Shown one piece after another: positions 35,682-45,040 of a stretch of DNA of 64,000 nt. The notes under the pieces were generated by a model. It made no database searches, had not been told where the DNA came from, and was given only the letters and a program-made list of their open reading frames with translations. Position 1 is the first letter of the stretch, and every line of letters starts with the position of its first letter. Made by a program: the position numbers and the translations under genes. Source of the stretch: Rikenellaceae bacterium (lineage in GTDB: Bacteria > Bacteroidota > Bacteroidia > Bacteroidales > Rikenellaceae); NCBI GenBank assembly GCA_021201795.1, contig JAJQEF010000041.1:1-64000 (forward strand), read 5' to 3'.

Positions 35682-36578
35682 ATGGCTACATACGATTATA
35701 TATTAGGAGATTCTTTAGAAACTTTAAGGAACTTGGAAGCAGATAAATTTAAACTGATAATTACTTCTCCCCCGTATAATGTGGGAAAAGAATATGAAGT
35801 TAAAGAATCAATAGAAAAATATCTTCAAAGACAAAGTGAAGTAATTGATGAATTAATAAGAGTGCTTCACCCTAATGGAAGTATCTGTTGGCAAGTAGGC
35901 AATTACGTTAAAGATGAAGAAGTTTTCCCTCTAGATATATTTTACTATAATATTTTCAAGAGCAGAGGATTACAATTACGGAATAGGATAATTTGGCAGT
36001 TCGGTCACGGCCTACATTCCAGCAAAAAATTTTCAGGGAGGTATGAGACAATTTTATGGTTCACAAACTCCAGTGAATATACATTTAATTTAGACCCAGT
36101 AAGAGTACCTTCAAAATATCCAGGAAAGAAGCATTATAAAGGACCGAATAAGGGAAAGTACTCTGGAAATCCTAAAGGGAAAAATCCTTCAGATATTTGG
36201 GATATAGTTTTACATGATTGGGAAAATGAAATATGGAATATCCCTAATGTAAAAGCTAATCACAAAGAAAAAACAGAGCATCCTTGTCAATATCCTATAG
36301 AATTAGTAGAAAGATGCCTTCTGGCACTTACTGATGAATCAGACTGGGTGTTATATCCGTATGCAGGTGTAGGTTCTACAATCCTTGCTTGTCTCAAAAA
36401 TGAAAGAAATGTCGTTGGAATTGAGCGTGTTGAAAAATACCGAGAAATAGGAGTAAAACGGATTGAGGACTTTATGAATGGACAATTAAAATTCCGCTCC
36501 ATAGAAACCCCTATATATGACCATACTCAATCCAAGTTATCCGAAGTGCCGGAAGAATTTAAAAAAGAGAACCTATGA
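35682..36578 (+). CDS. SPPY-type (beta-class) DNA methyltransferase
   Basis: 298 residues. The catalytic motif IV T-S-P-P-Y-N-V-G (28-35) precedes the SAM-binding motif I V-L-Y-P-Y-A-G-V-G-S-T (about 226), giving the beta-class order. SPPY is typical of N4-cytosine methyltransferases, with N6-adenine possible. The middle (GHGLHSSKKFSGRYETILWF, E-H-P-C-Q-Y-P) is standard for the clade. It protects host sites from the restriction enzyme whose gene overlaps its stop by ATGA. Intact, and the first gene of a five-gene unit. Confidence 0.88.
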   Translation: MATYDYILGDSLETLRNLEADKFKLIITSPPYNVGKEYEVKESIEKYLQRQSEVIDELIRVLHPNGSICWQVGNYVKDEEVFPLDIFYYNIFKSRGLQLRNRIIWQFGHGLHSSKKFSGRYETILWFTNSSEYTFNLDPVRVPSKYPGKKHYKGPNKGKYSGNPKGKNPSDIWDIVLHDWENEIWNIPNVKANHKEKTEHPCQYPIELVERCLLALTDESDWVLYPYAGVGSTILACLKNERNVVGIERVEKYREIGVKRIEDFMNGQLKFRSIETPIYDHTQSKLSEVPEEFKKENL

Positions 36579-37038
36579 AAATATATGACCAGTACGATCA
36601 TTTGAATGCTTTCAAATTAGTTCAGAAAAAAATCTATATCCTGAACTTGTTGAAATAGTAGATATTCCTAGCGTGTTATTTGGAGAGAAATCACCTTCCG
36701 AAATTAAAAAACTCATTGGAAATGGATTCAACAGTAAAGGTTGGGCAGACAATGTAAAAGTAGACAATTCCAATCTCACCGTAAATTTTGTAAAAGATGG
36801 TGTAGGGGTTTGCTTTCAAATTGGAAATGTAGCGCGGACATATGCTGACATCCTTAAATTAATGCATTTGCATAATAAAGGAAAAATTGAAATAGGAGTA
36901 ATGATTGTTCCGGCTCCCTCTGCATCAAAGACATTAGGTGCAAATTATGCTAGATATGATAGATTAGCAAGAGAGCTAAATCTTTATAAGGATATCATAA
37001 CTGTTCCGATTTTAGCAATTGGGTTAACAAATCAATAA
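36575..37038 (+). pseudogene. BglII-family-like restriction endonuclease, frameshifted
   Basis: The ATG at 36575 overlaps the methyltransferase stop and encodes MKIYDQYDHLNAFKLVQKK before the frame fails. The second frame carries on with NLYPELVEIVDIPSVLFGEK and runs to 37038. Its end I-E-I-G-V-M-I-V-P-A-P-S-A-S-K, YARYDRLARELNLYKDI, VPILAIGL follows the C-terminal pattern of BglII/BamHI-fold enzymes, in which a catalytic strand is followed by a helix and a V-P-I-x-x-x-G-L strand. The frames join if the seven A at 36626-36632 were eight. With the shift the gene gives no full enzyme. Assignment rests on fold-level resemblance and its place after a methyltransferase. Confidence 0.65.
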
Positions 37039-37040
37039 TT

Positions 37041-38309
37041 ATGAAAACGAGAGCAGACCGAATAGAGCAGATACGTACTGTGTGTCGGAGTGCGGAACAG
37101 AATAACTCTCCTACTTATCCGATAAAACATTGGAAAGGAGATACTCGTTTAGATAGAAGAATAATTCGTTTGGATCATGACTATTTAATGTCCCGAATAG
37201 AAAATTCAAGAACTGAGATTCAACAATTAGCTTATATAAAGAAACGAAATTTACGAGAAGATCATTTCGCTGATCCGGAATCTTATGCAGCTCAAAAATC
37301 TCAAGAAGAGATTTTATTGGAAATGATTCATTCTAAAGGCTTATTGGATGATTTAAGTAAGCGCAAACAAGAAGATCCTTGTATCATTACTTTTGAGGGA
37401 TATTTAGTCAATGGTAACAGAAGGACGGCAGCTTTAAAGACTCTTGATACTAGATATATAGAATGTATAGTATTACCAGAGGATGCCACTCCTAAAGATA
37501 TATATGCATTAGAACAACAATTACAGATATCTCAAGATTTTCGTGAGGATTATCATTGGATAAATGAACTTAGAAACATCCGTAGAGGGCGCGAAGACAA
37601 AAGTCTAAAATTCTCAGAAAGAGAGTTGGCGAACAATCTTCGAATGGAGGTCTCTGAATTAAAGAAGAAACTAAGAATGCTAGAATTAGTGGATTCTTTT
37701 TTAATATGGAAATGGATAAAGGGGCAATATGATTATTCGCAACTAGATGATGCCGAAGAAGCTTTTCGTCAATTGGAGAAGTCATTAAAAAAATACTCTA
37801 AAGATCACACAAAACAAGAGAAACTGCAAAATGAAGTATTTACTCTTATAGAATCTCGTCCAGAAAAAGGGCGTTTATATAATTATGTAACTGCCTTGAT
37901 CAAGAATTTTGATCAAATCCAAAAACGATTACTAGAAAATAATGAAACGGCTTCTGGAGAATCTGAAACTGCAAAAAGCGAAACCTCTCAATCTGGCGAT
38001 CTTATAGATCAGTTAATCGGAATAAATAAAACAGATAATTCTGACGAATTTAGTAATCCAAGTAATGCAGAAGATAATTCAAGTAAATTAATTGAAGCAA
38101 TAGCAGATGTCTCAGCTGCGAATCAAGAACGCACTTCTACAGAGGCAGTTTATGATGGTGTAAGTAAGGCATTACGTGAATTACAAGGACTAATCGTATA
38201 TAAAGATACCGCCAAACTTGAAAGTACAAAAAATAAATTACATCAAATAATCCATGTCTCTACATCTCTTTTAAAAGATATTGACTCTTTGCTTAATGAA
38301 TCCCAATGA
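37041..38309 (+). CDS. ParB/Srx-like DNA-binding or nuclease-fold protein
   Basis: 422 residues. A ParB-like box lies around 120-133 (F-E-G-Y-L-V-N-G-N-R-R-T-A-A-L), preceded by a helix and followed by the strand I-E-C-I-V-L-P. These are the elements of the ParB/sulfiredoxin fold that binds nucleotide and is used in defence proteins such as DndB/ParB-type sensors. An HTH-like segment follows (F-S-E-R-E-L-A-N-N-L-R-M-E-V-S-E-L-K-K-K), then a long helical, Ser/Glu-rich tail. It starts 2 bases after the restriction gene and overlaps the helicase start by 4 bases. Likely a DNA-binding subunit of the helicase module; enzymatic activity unproven. Confidence 0.7.
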   Translation: MKTRADRIEQIRTVCRSAEQNNSPTYPIKHWKGDTRLDRRIIRLDHDYLMSRIENSRTEIQQLAYIKKRNLREDHFADPESYAAQKSQEEILLEMIHSKGLLDDLSKRKQEDPCIITFEGYLVNGNRRTAALKTLDTRYIECIVLPEDATPKDIYALEQQLQISQDFREDYHWINELRNIRRGREDKSLKFSERELANNLRMEVSELKKKLRMLELVDSFLIWKWIKGQYDYSQLDDAEEAFRQLEKSLKKYSKDHTKQEKLQNEVFTLIESRPEKGRLYNYVTALIKNFDQIQKRLLENNETASGESETAKSETSQSGDLIDQLIGINKTDNSDEFSNPSNAEDNSSKLIEAIADVSAANQERTSTEAVYDGVSKALRELQGLIVYKDTAKLESTKNKLHQIIHVSTSLLKDIDSLLNESQ

Positions 38310-40165
38310 TTGCCCGCTTTACTATAGACGTAGATACTTTAGTTAGTTCAATTGTTCTTGATGAGAAGAATGATCGGGCGATAAACGACCTAAAGCTATA
38401 TTTATCGACTCTTTCAGAAGATTTTTCATATGAGAATCAGGTTTTTACTATTCCATGGTTCGAATTACGAAGAGGCATCAGCAATGTTGCATATATTCTT
38501 AAAAGAACTTCTTATTCAATAGAATTCGATAATCTTACAACACAACTTGTTCGAGATATCATTGAAGATCAGAAAAGTGTAAAAGAAAGAAAATCATCTT
38601 ATCTAATAGCATCTGAAGATTTTGAAAAATATCTATCAGAAGCAAAATTTGATAGGACATTAAAACCAGAACAAAGGAGAGACGCCCTAAAATTACTGAA
38701 TATTAGTCATGGAGCTAATTTCTCTGTGCCGGGAGCCAGAAAGACCACCACTATACTTGCAGTTCATTCTGTCTTAAAACAAAGAGATATTGTAGATAAG
38801 CTCTTTGTAATCTCTCCTATTAATGCATTTATTTCTTGGGAGGATGAGATAAAAGAGATTTTTAAAACAAAGCCATTAACTGTGGCCAGATTGCAAAAAA
38901 TGGATATCATGAATTTTGATGATATGCATGCATTATCTCCAGATGTTATTCTCGTAAATTACGAGAAGCTGCGTAAAACTCTCACACAATTAATTCCCTA
39001 TTTTATAAATAATAAAATTCATCTGATTCTAGACGAATCGCATAGAGTAAAAAGCGGATTAAATAATTTAAGTTATACTCAGATTATTAAACTCGCTGAT
39101 TTGGCCAAGCGCAGGGACATTCTTTCTGGAACCCCTATGCCTCAGAGTTATCTAGATCTAATGCCTCAGTTTGATTTTCTTTGGCCAGGGCAAGAGATTG
39201 TGCCTGAGATACAGTCTGATACAGAGAATAGTTTGAAAGTAATTAATCAATCTATAGATAACTTATTTGTAAGGACAACTAAAAATGAGTTGGGATTGAA
39301 AGATCCAAATATTAGTTATAAATATATTCCAATGGGGCCGATACAAGAAGAATTACATAAGCTCTTCAAATCGGAAACAGCAAGAATTATTGCGGGAATT
39401 GATAGGCCTAATCTTCAAAATTTTAGACGAATTGGACGCAGTGTTGTAAAGTTACTACAAGCCGCAACCAACCCTATGCTTCTTACTCTTAAAGATGATT
39501 ATGACGATGAGATTGTTCCTGTTCCATTAAATAAAGAATATTGGGAACTTCTAGAGGATTTTCGTAAATATGAAAAGCCTGTAAAGATTGAATACTTAAA
39601 AGAACGAGTAAATGAAATATTAAGCGAAAGCCCACAAAATAAAGTTTTAATTTGGTCTTATTTTGTACGCAATATAAAAATCTTGGAAAGAATATTCAAA
39701 GATTATAATCCTGTTTCTATATTTGGGGGAATTCCTACTGGATCAGATGAAGATGAGTCTTTCAGAGAAGGGAGGATTAGGAAGTCTCACGAGGATGATA
39801 GCTGTCGTGTTATGATAGCAAATCCTCAAGCATGTGGCGAAGGAATAAGTCTTCACAGAATATGTCACTATGCTATATATTTAGATCGCAATTTTAATGC
39901 TGCGTATTTCTTACAGTCAATCGACAGGATCCATAGACTAGGACTCGCTGAAGGGGTTGAGACGAATGTTGAAATATTGATTTCTGAAGATACGATAGAT
40001 GAATTATTAATCAACCGATTGAATGAAAAGATAGAAGCTATGGGGGATGTATTAGAAGACCCATACTTACATTCATTAGCATATGATCCGGAAGACATAC
40101 CTAAAGATGATGAAATAGGCATTGATATTAAAGACTTCGAGGTAATAAAAAAAGCATGTCAATAA
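38306..40165 (+). CDS. SNF2-family helicase with atypical Walker A
   Basis: 619 residues, superfamily 2. Motif I reads N-F-S-V-P-G-A-R-K-T-T-T (P142-T147), with Arg where G-A-G-K-T is usual. Motif II is D-E-S-H (243-246), motif III L-S-G-T-P-M-P-Q-S, and motif VI Q-S-I-D-R-I-H-R-L-G near 540. A nuclease or HNH domain is not seen. SNF2 translocases in defence islands move along duplex DNA and activate partner nucleases; here the DUF3883 protein downstream is the candidate. The Lys and Thr of motif I are retained, so the G-to-R change may be a family variant or a single-base mutation (GGA to AGA). Confidence 0.85.
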   Translation: MIARFTIDVDTLVSSIVLDEKNDRAINDLKLYLSTLSEDFSYENQVFTIPWFELRRGISNVAYILKRTSYSIEFDNLTTQLVRDIIEDQKSVKERKSSYLIASEDFEKYLSEAKFDRTLKPEQRRDALKLLNISHGANFSVPGARKTTTILAVHSVLKQRDIVDKLFVISPINAFISWEDEIKEIFKTKPLTVARLQKMDIMNFDDMHALSPDVILVNYEKLRKTLTQLIPYFINNKIHLILDESHRVKSGLNNLSYTQIIKLADLAKRRDILSGTPMPQSYLDLMPQFDFLWPGQEIVPEIQSDTENSLKVINQSIDNLFVRTTKNELGLKDPNISYKYIPMGPIQEELHKLFKSETARIIAGIDRPNLQNFRRIGRSVVKLLQAATNPMLLTLKDDYDDEIVPVPLNKEYWELLEDFRKYEKPVKIEYLKERVNEILSESPQNKVLIWSYFVRNIKILERIFKDYNPVSIFGGIPTGSDEDESFREGRIRKSHEDDSCRVMIANPQACGEGISLHRICHYAIYLDRNFNAAYFLQSIDRIHRLGLAEGVETNVEILISEDTIDELLINRLNEKIEAMGDVLEDPYLHSLAYDPEDIPKDDEIGIDIKDFEVIKKACQ

Positions 40166-40168
40166 CCA

Positions 40169-41137
40169 ATGAGCAAGAATTTGAAATATAAACCTATCAG
40201 CTTTGGTTACATTATTGCCTCCTGACATATAGTAAATTTCCTATCCAGACACGAAAAAATAAAGCCTGACAAAATACACAGCTTTTTAATAAATTCCGGA
40301 AAGCTAGGAGGATCGTTTCCTGCAAAAGAAGGAATCAATCTAAGCATTTACTATAATTTCACCTGCATAGATAAAGGATATTTGAGTCTTACACAAGTAT
40401 CCAGAGAATCTTTTATTCCATTATGTGATACCGATGAACCCAATATCAATGTATTGCGGGCAATCTTAAAGGAAATTATTTCATGTCATAATTTTGAATG
40501 GTTAATATTCTATGATCCTGATCCCGAAATATTCAAGGAGTATTTGAGTAATAGCGATCCAGAATGGACTATTATGTTAGACAATGCCAAATTATTCAAC
40601 TTTGAAGACGATAGCGTTCTAGCATGGTGGGATGATATTTTACTCAAATACGAGAACTATAGAGAAGAGGTGAAAAAGGCAATTGGGGATATTGGCGAGA
40701 AATTGACATATGACCATGAAATAAGTCGAGTTAACAGTGATGGACATCGTCCTGCAAAATCATTTGTCAAGTGGACTGCGCGAATAAGTAATACTTTTGG
40801 GTTTGATATTTTATCGATCAAAGGCAAAAGATTTTCAGAGATGGATAATGAACGAGATAAAATTCAGATAGAGGTAAAAGCTTCTAAAATATCTAATCTG
40901 GAATCATTCCGTTTTTATGCACCTAAACCTGAATGGCAGACTGCATTAAAAAATATCGATAATTACTTCTTTTATTGTTGGCCGGGAATAAATATACAAA
41001 GAGAGACTGCCATTGCTGCCCCTTTTGTTATACCTGCAAAGGAATTGCTTACCCATATGCCCAAAAACATTAGCCCAATTGCAGAATGGTCTGAATGTCG
41101 TTGTGTTCTAAATATTTCAAATTATAAAGTTGTATAG
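40169..41137 (+). pseudogene. DUF3883-domain nuclease-like protein with in-frame TGA
   Basis: The ATG at 40169, 3 bases after the helicase stop, starts M-S-K-N-L-K-Y-K-P-I-S-F-G-Y-I-I-A-S. A TGA (40223-40225) follows, and then the same frame stays open to 41137 with convincing coding sequence (HIVNFLSRHEKIKPDKIHSF...). The C-terminal domain shows N-T-F-G-F-D-I-L-S-I-K-G and D-K-I-Q-I-E-V-K-A-S, the D-x(n)-E-x-K strand pair of DUF3883, a PD-(D/E)xK-type fold. A product without the first 18 residues could start only at weak codons such as TTG 40382. One C-to-T change (CGA to TGA) explains the stop. Confidence 0.65.
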
Positions 41138-41153
41138 TATTAACCATATGCCA

Positions 41154-41450
41154 TTAAATAAGCCTTTGTCTGTAATTTTCTTTTAATACCTTCTCTATAT
41201 CTGACTCCTTATAAAGAATCTTCCCACCTAATTGATGATAGGGCAAAAGGCCATTATCCCGGTAATCTTGAAGAGTCCGGCGGCTTACTTTGAGCCGTTC
41301 GGAAATTTCTTTATCGGTCAAAAACCGTTCTCCATTTAATGCAGGTTTACAATCCTCAACCATTTCTTCGACGTTGGCTACCATGCGATCGAGCGTATAG
41401 CAGAATAAAGCAACGACCTCGCTATCCTTTGTTATCAGTTCGCTTTTCAT
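41154..41450 (-). CDS. Excisionase-like HTH protein
   Basis: About 98 residues from the ATG at 41450; an in-frame TTG at 41474 would overlap the upstream gene. The domain F-L-T-D-K-E-I-S-E-R-L-K-V-S-R-R-T-L-Q followed by Y-H-Q-L-G-G-K-I-L-Y is a MerR/excisionase-type winged HTH. Pairs of such genes accompany Bacteroides integrative elements and are thought to direct excision or element gene expression. Its 5' end abuts the second HTH gene. Confidence 0.75.
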   Translation of the reverse strand: MKSELITKDSEVVALFCYTLDRMVANVEEMVEDCKPALNGERFLTDKEISERLKVSRRTLQDYRDNGLLPYHQLGGKILYKESDIEKVLKENYRQRLI

Positions 41451-41463
41451 CCTTCTGGGGATT

Positions 41464-41733
41464 TTATTTGTCAATCAAGTTTAGTATATCCTCAGACAGA
41501 TAATACATCTTATATCCGATCTGAGTATATGGCAGCATGCCGTTACTTCGATAGGTTTGTAAAGTACGTTTAGTTACATTAAGTATTGCACACACTTCAT
41601 CCCCTTCGAGCCAATTCTGCATCTCCTTCTTCTTCGAGTACCGATTACTACCCTCGTCGATTTTCTTTGCCGCTATTTCCAGGGATGACATCATTTTATC
41701 GAACGCTCCCCGGTCTATAATTACTACATCCAT
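41464..41733 (-). CDS. Excisionase-like HTH protein
   Basis: 89 residues from the ATG at 41733 (M-D-V-V-I-I-D-R-G-A-F-D). It has an N-terminal helix of the kind that dimerises in these proteins, then W-L-E-G-D-E-V-C-A-I-L-N-V-T-K-R-T-L-Q and Y-T-Q-I-G-Y-K-M-Y-Y, the HTH_17-type fold. It is paralogous in layout to its downstream neighbour, with which it forms a two-gene unit on the minus strand. Confidence 0.75.
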   Translation of the reverse strand: MDVVIIDRGAFDKMMSSLEIAAKKIDEGSNRYSKKKEMQNWLEGDEVCAILNVTKRTLQTYRSNGMLPYTQIGYKMYYLSEDILNLIDK

Positions 41734-41824
41734 ATTACAGCTTTTTGAGTGTTGAATAATATTACGACTCAAATATATAAGCAATTATTGGAGTAAATGG
41801 AAGGTTTAAATAGCTAGGAATCTT

Positions 41825-41998
41825 GTGGCCGGAAGTGGCGTCGACATATTTAAAATCAACGGGCAAATTATCAAAATAGAACTGATTAACGGTTGGAAGT
41901 TAGAAAGGCAAAATGCTCCCAATCGGCACAATATAATGAGGCAAATTGTAACCGGAAATGCCCAGAATCTCAATACAATCGGATTTAATTTTGCATAA
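41825..41998 (+). other. C-terminal scrap of an unrecognised ORF
   Basis: In a 550-base stretch otherwise without genes, the plus frame from GTG 41825 reads VAGSGVDIFKINGQIIKIEL then INGWKLERQNAPNRHNIMRQ and ends N-T-I-G-F-N-F-A at TAA 41996-41998. It looks like real protein but has no proper start. Probably the tail of a gene lost from the element. The complementary-strand open frame here is an echo of it. Confidence 0.35.
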
Positions 41999-42284
41999 CG
42001 CAGCACTCCGAACCAAAATATGCTTAAATTCACGTATTTAGCCAAGAAAAGTACGGCAATTTGCAGAGAAAGAAATTTCTTATATTCTACAAATATAGGA
42101 GAAAAATGGGGCAAATCGCAGAAAACAAACCCGAATTTATAGGGTTTTCATCTTTAAGCGGGAGTAAAATACAGTTAAAAAGCGCAAATTGAATATAAGA
42201 AATTTTTACTCTTTTTCTTGATAATCCCGAGTTCTCATTTCACTGTATTTCCCAAATTGGCTTATAACTCTAAAATTTTAAGTC

Positions 42285-43522
42285 ATGAGAAGAAGTACTT
42301 TTAACCTCATTTTTTACATCAAAAGACGGCAGTTAAAAAGAGATGGTCGCTGTACGATAATGGGTCGAATAACAATTAACGGGAGCGCCAAGCAGTTTTC
42401 TTGCCAGTTGTACATTAAGCCTCAAATGTGGGACACTAAGGGCTATAAAGCTATCGGTTGTTCGGATGAAGCCCGCAATATCAACGCAGAATTAAAGCAG
42501 ATCATCAAAGACATCACGAAACACTATTGGGAAATCCGGCGAGGGATTGGCCCTTTGACAGCGGAAAGAGTTAAAGCTGCTTATTTCAATGAAGGAATGG
42601 AGTGCCGAACATTACTTCAGGTATTTACCTTGCACAATGAAGATATTGCAAAACTGGTAGAGAGTAAATTCCGATCACAATCTACTCTCAATAAATATAA
42701 AACAGTATATAAATACCTGGAGGAATTTCTTTCGTCCAAATACCGGCTGAAGGATATAGCGCTTGTTGACCTTCGTTATAGTTTTATTGCTGAATTTGAG
42801 TTGTTCCTCAGAAAGAAAAAACATTGCAGCACTACGACTGTATGGATTTATTTAATGCCGTTAAAAAGAATGGTGAATATAGCCAGAGATAATGGCTGGA
42901 TGCATATAAATCCGTTTTCGACGCATCATATCAGCCCGGAGAGAAAAGACCGTAATTATCTGACGACAAAAGAACTGGGCCTGTTGATCAATGCAAAGTT
43001 TGAGAAACAATATTCCGAAGTGCTGCGCGACCTGTTTCTATTCTGCTGTTTCACCGGGGTTACCTGTGCTGATTTACCCGGCCTGACCAAACGCAATGTA
43101 AGGAAGTCCGAAGAAGGGCACGTATGGCTATCGTATATAAGAAAGAAAACAGGACTTGCGTGCAATTTGAGGCTACTGGATATTCCTTTAAGGATAATAC
43201 AAAAATATAAAGGAGTAGCGGAAGACGGTAAATTGTTACCGGTGCCGAGCTATGACAACATGAGAGTAGGTATAAAAAAGTGATTGCCGAAAGCGGAATC
43301 AAGAAGAATATCACTTGGCACATGAGCCGCCATACCTATGCGACTGAAATTTGTATGCTCAATGGTGTTCCTATCGAAACGATCAGTAAAATGCTGGGCC
43401 ATTCCGATATTAAGACCACTCAAATCTATGCCAAATTAAGTGATACGGTAGTCGAGCGGGATATGGAGGCTTTATCAGAAAAACTCTCCAAAATATCCGA
43501 ATTTTCTGCGGTGTTATTATAG
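42285..43522 (+). pseudogene. Tyrosine integrase 2, frameshifted
   Basis: The first frame (42285-43283) has the arm-binding domain (M-R-R-S-T-F-N-L-I-F-Y-I-K-R-R, then ITINGSAKQFSCQLYIKPQM), core-binding helices and the catalytic start F-L-F-C-C-F-T-G-V-T-C-A-D-L. The second frame (43280-43522) has H-M-S-R-H-T-Y-A-T-E-I (H-x-x-R), L-G-H-S-D-I-K-T-T-Q-I-Y-A-K-L with the nucleophilic Tyr. Joining needs seven instead of six A at 43274-43279 (reads G-I-K-K-V-I-A-E-S). All catalytic parts are there, so a single base separates it from an intact gene of about 412 residues. Confidence 0.8.
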
Positions 43523-43572
43523 GAAAATGGCGGACTTTCCGAGTCCACCATTTTCAAGTATTTCACCGTAAG

Positions 43573-44808
43573 CTAAAAATTCATCGCTGACAGGGATTGC
43601 TCGACATTTGCCATATCCCGCATGATAGAACTGTCGAGGACTTTGGCGTAATGCTTGGTCATCTTCGTATTGGAGTGCCCGAGTATCTTTGCTACGTTCT
43701 CTATTGATACATTGTTGGCTAAAAACACTACGGTAGCCGCCGTATGCCGGGCTACATGCGTAGTGAGCTTCTTCCCAATCCCGCACAGATCGGCGATCTC
43801 GCGCAAGTAGGCATTCATCTTCTGATTGCTTATTACCGGAAGCAGAACGCCTTTTCGTTGGCATTCCGGGTGATCGGTATATTTCTCGATTATCCGCAGG
43901 GCAACACTTAATACAGGAATATTACACATATTCCCTGTCTTTTGCCGATTTTTTCGGATCCATAATGATCCGTTGTTGTCTTTGACAAGATGTCCGGGTG
44001 TAAGTTGCTGAACGTCGATAAAGGCCATGCCGCTCATGCAGCAGAATACAAAGATGTCCCGCCCCTGTTCGAGGCGCTGCACAGGAAACCCCTTATGAAT
44101 TATCCGTTCCAGTTCTTCCTGTGTCAGGAACTCGACGTTCTTTTCCTCATGCCGGAACTGGATACCGAGGAATGGGTCTTTCTTCATCCACTCATTTGCC
44201 AAAGCGATACGGACTACCTTCTTAAGGTTTTTCAAATGTTTAATCGCCGAATTGTGCTGGCAGTGGCGCACGGTTTTCAGATAAAACTCGAAGTCCCGGA
44301 TAAACTGGCCGTTCATTTCTGATAGTGAAATATCATCCTTCCCGTACTGGTGTGATATATACTCCCGAACATGGGACAGCGATGTATCAAATTTCTCGAC
44401 TGTCGAAAGGGAAAAGTCAATACCGACCAATGCCCGGCATTTCTCGTTATGCTCTCTGTACACTTCGCAAAGAGTTTTACCGTTGGCTTCCTTGCCGTAA
44501 TAGCGGTTCTTAATTGATAATGCCGTTACCGGTACCCCGTCTATTTCCAGTTCACGCTGCATCTGGTAAATCCTCGCCTTAACCGTACTTAAATAGTGGT
44601 TAAGCTCACGGGCGGCATGGTCTTTACCGTTGCTGCACTCCTTCGCCTGGTTCCATGACGCAACAGGCACCGTCCTCTTTACCATGACTTCTTCGATACG
44701 TCCGTTTACGGTGATACGCAGGCATATAGGCGCCTCGCCGTTCTTTCGCAGTTTCGACTTTTTGATAATAAACAACAGGCTGAACGTAGATTTTTGCATC
44801 TGTTTCAT
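43573..44808 (-). CDS. Tyrosine integrase 3 (site-specific recombinase)
   Basis: 411 residues, intact. N-terminal arm-binding domain (SKLRKNGEAPICLRITVNG), SAM-like core-binding domain, then the catalytic domain: FVFCCMSGMAFIDVQQL (Arg I position replaced, as is common in this Bacteroidota branch), H-V-A-R-H-T-A-A-T (H-x-x-R) and the Tyr of N-T-K-M-T-K-H-Y-A-K. It is the integrase nearest tRNA-Asp (45041) and, being intact, the one likely responsible for the last integration there. It is oriented away from the tRNA. Confidence 0.92.
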   Translation of the reverse strand: MKQMQKSTFSLLFIIKKSKLRKNGEAPICLRITVNGRIEEVMVKRTVPVASWNQAKECSNGKDHAARELNHYLSTVKARIYQMQRELEIDGVPVTALSIKNRYYGKEANGKTLCEVYREHNEKCRALVGIDFSLSTVEKFDTSLSHVREYISHQYGKDDISLSEMNGQFIRDFEFYLKTVRHCQHNSAIKHLKNLKKVVRIALANEWMKKDPFLGIQFRHEEKNVEFLTQEELERIIHKGFPVQRLEQGRDIFVFCCMSGMAFIDVQQLTPGHLVKDNNGSLWIRKNRQKTGNMCNIPVLSVALRIIEKYTDHPECQRKGVLLPVISNQKMNAYLREIADLCGIGKKLTTHVARHTAATVVFLANNVSIENVAKILGHSNTKMTKHYAKVLDSSIMRDMANVEQSLSAMNF

Positions 44809-44923
44809 AACACTTGAATTTTGATGTTAAAACTAATAATTCAAGTCCATTTTGGCTTTACGCAAAACACTGTGAATCAGAACATAAAAACCTAATTCGT
44901 GGAACTAAGCGGGAAAATAAAAA

Positions 44924-44965
44924 GTCCCACGATTTGCCCCGTGAAAAAGAGTATAAATCGTGGGA
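44924..44965. repeat. Right att-like repeat with inverted repeat
   Basis: GTCCCACGATTTGCCCCGTG then AAA (44924-44946) is the second copy of the 23-bp repeat found at 35431. It also forms an 11-bp inverted repeat, TCCCACGATTT (44925-44935) with AAATCGTGGGA (44955-44965), as expected of a tyrosine-recombinase crossover or arm site. It lies 116 bases upstream of integrase 3 and 95 bases from tRNA-Asp. Confidence 0.55.
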
Positions 44966-45040
44966 TTTTGCACTTTTAGCAAAAAAAAACCTTCGAAAAC
45001 TGCTCGTTTTCAAGGCTTTACCGTGATTTGCATCACTCTC

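Noticed and set aside
35682..37038. Recognition site AGATCT assigned from the BglII-like fold
   Set aside because: AGATCT occurs repeatedly in the window (for example near 9980, 45130, 49410, 50262), and fold resemblance does not fix specificity.
41806..42114. Minus-strand 102-codon hydrophobic frame
   Set aside because: The opposite strand carries more protein-like sequence ending at 41998, and the hydrophobic frame mirrors it.
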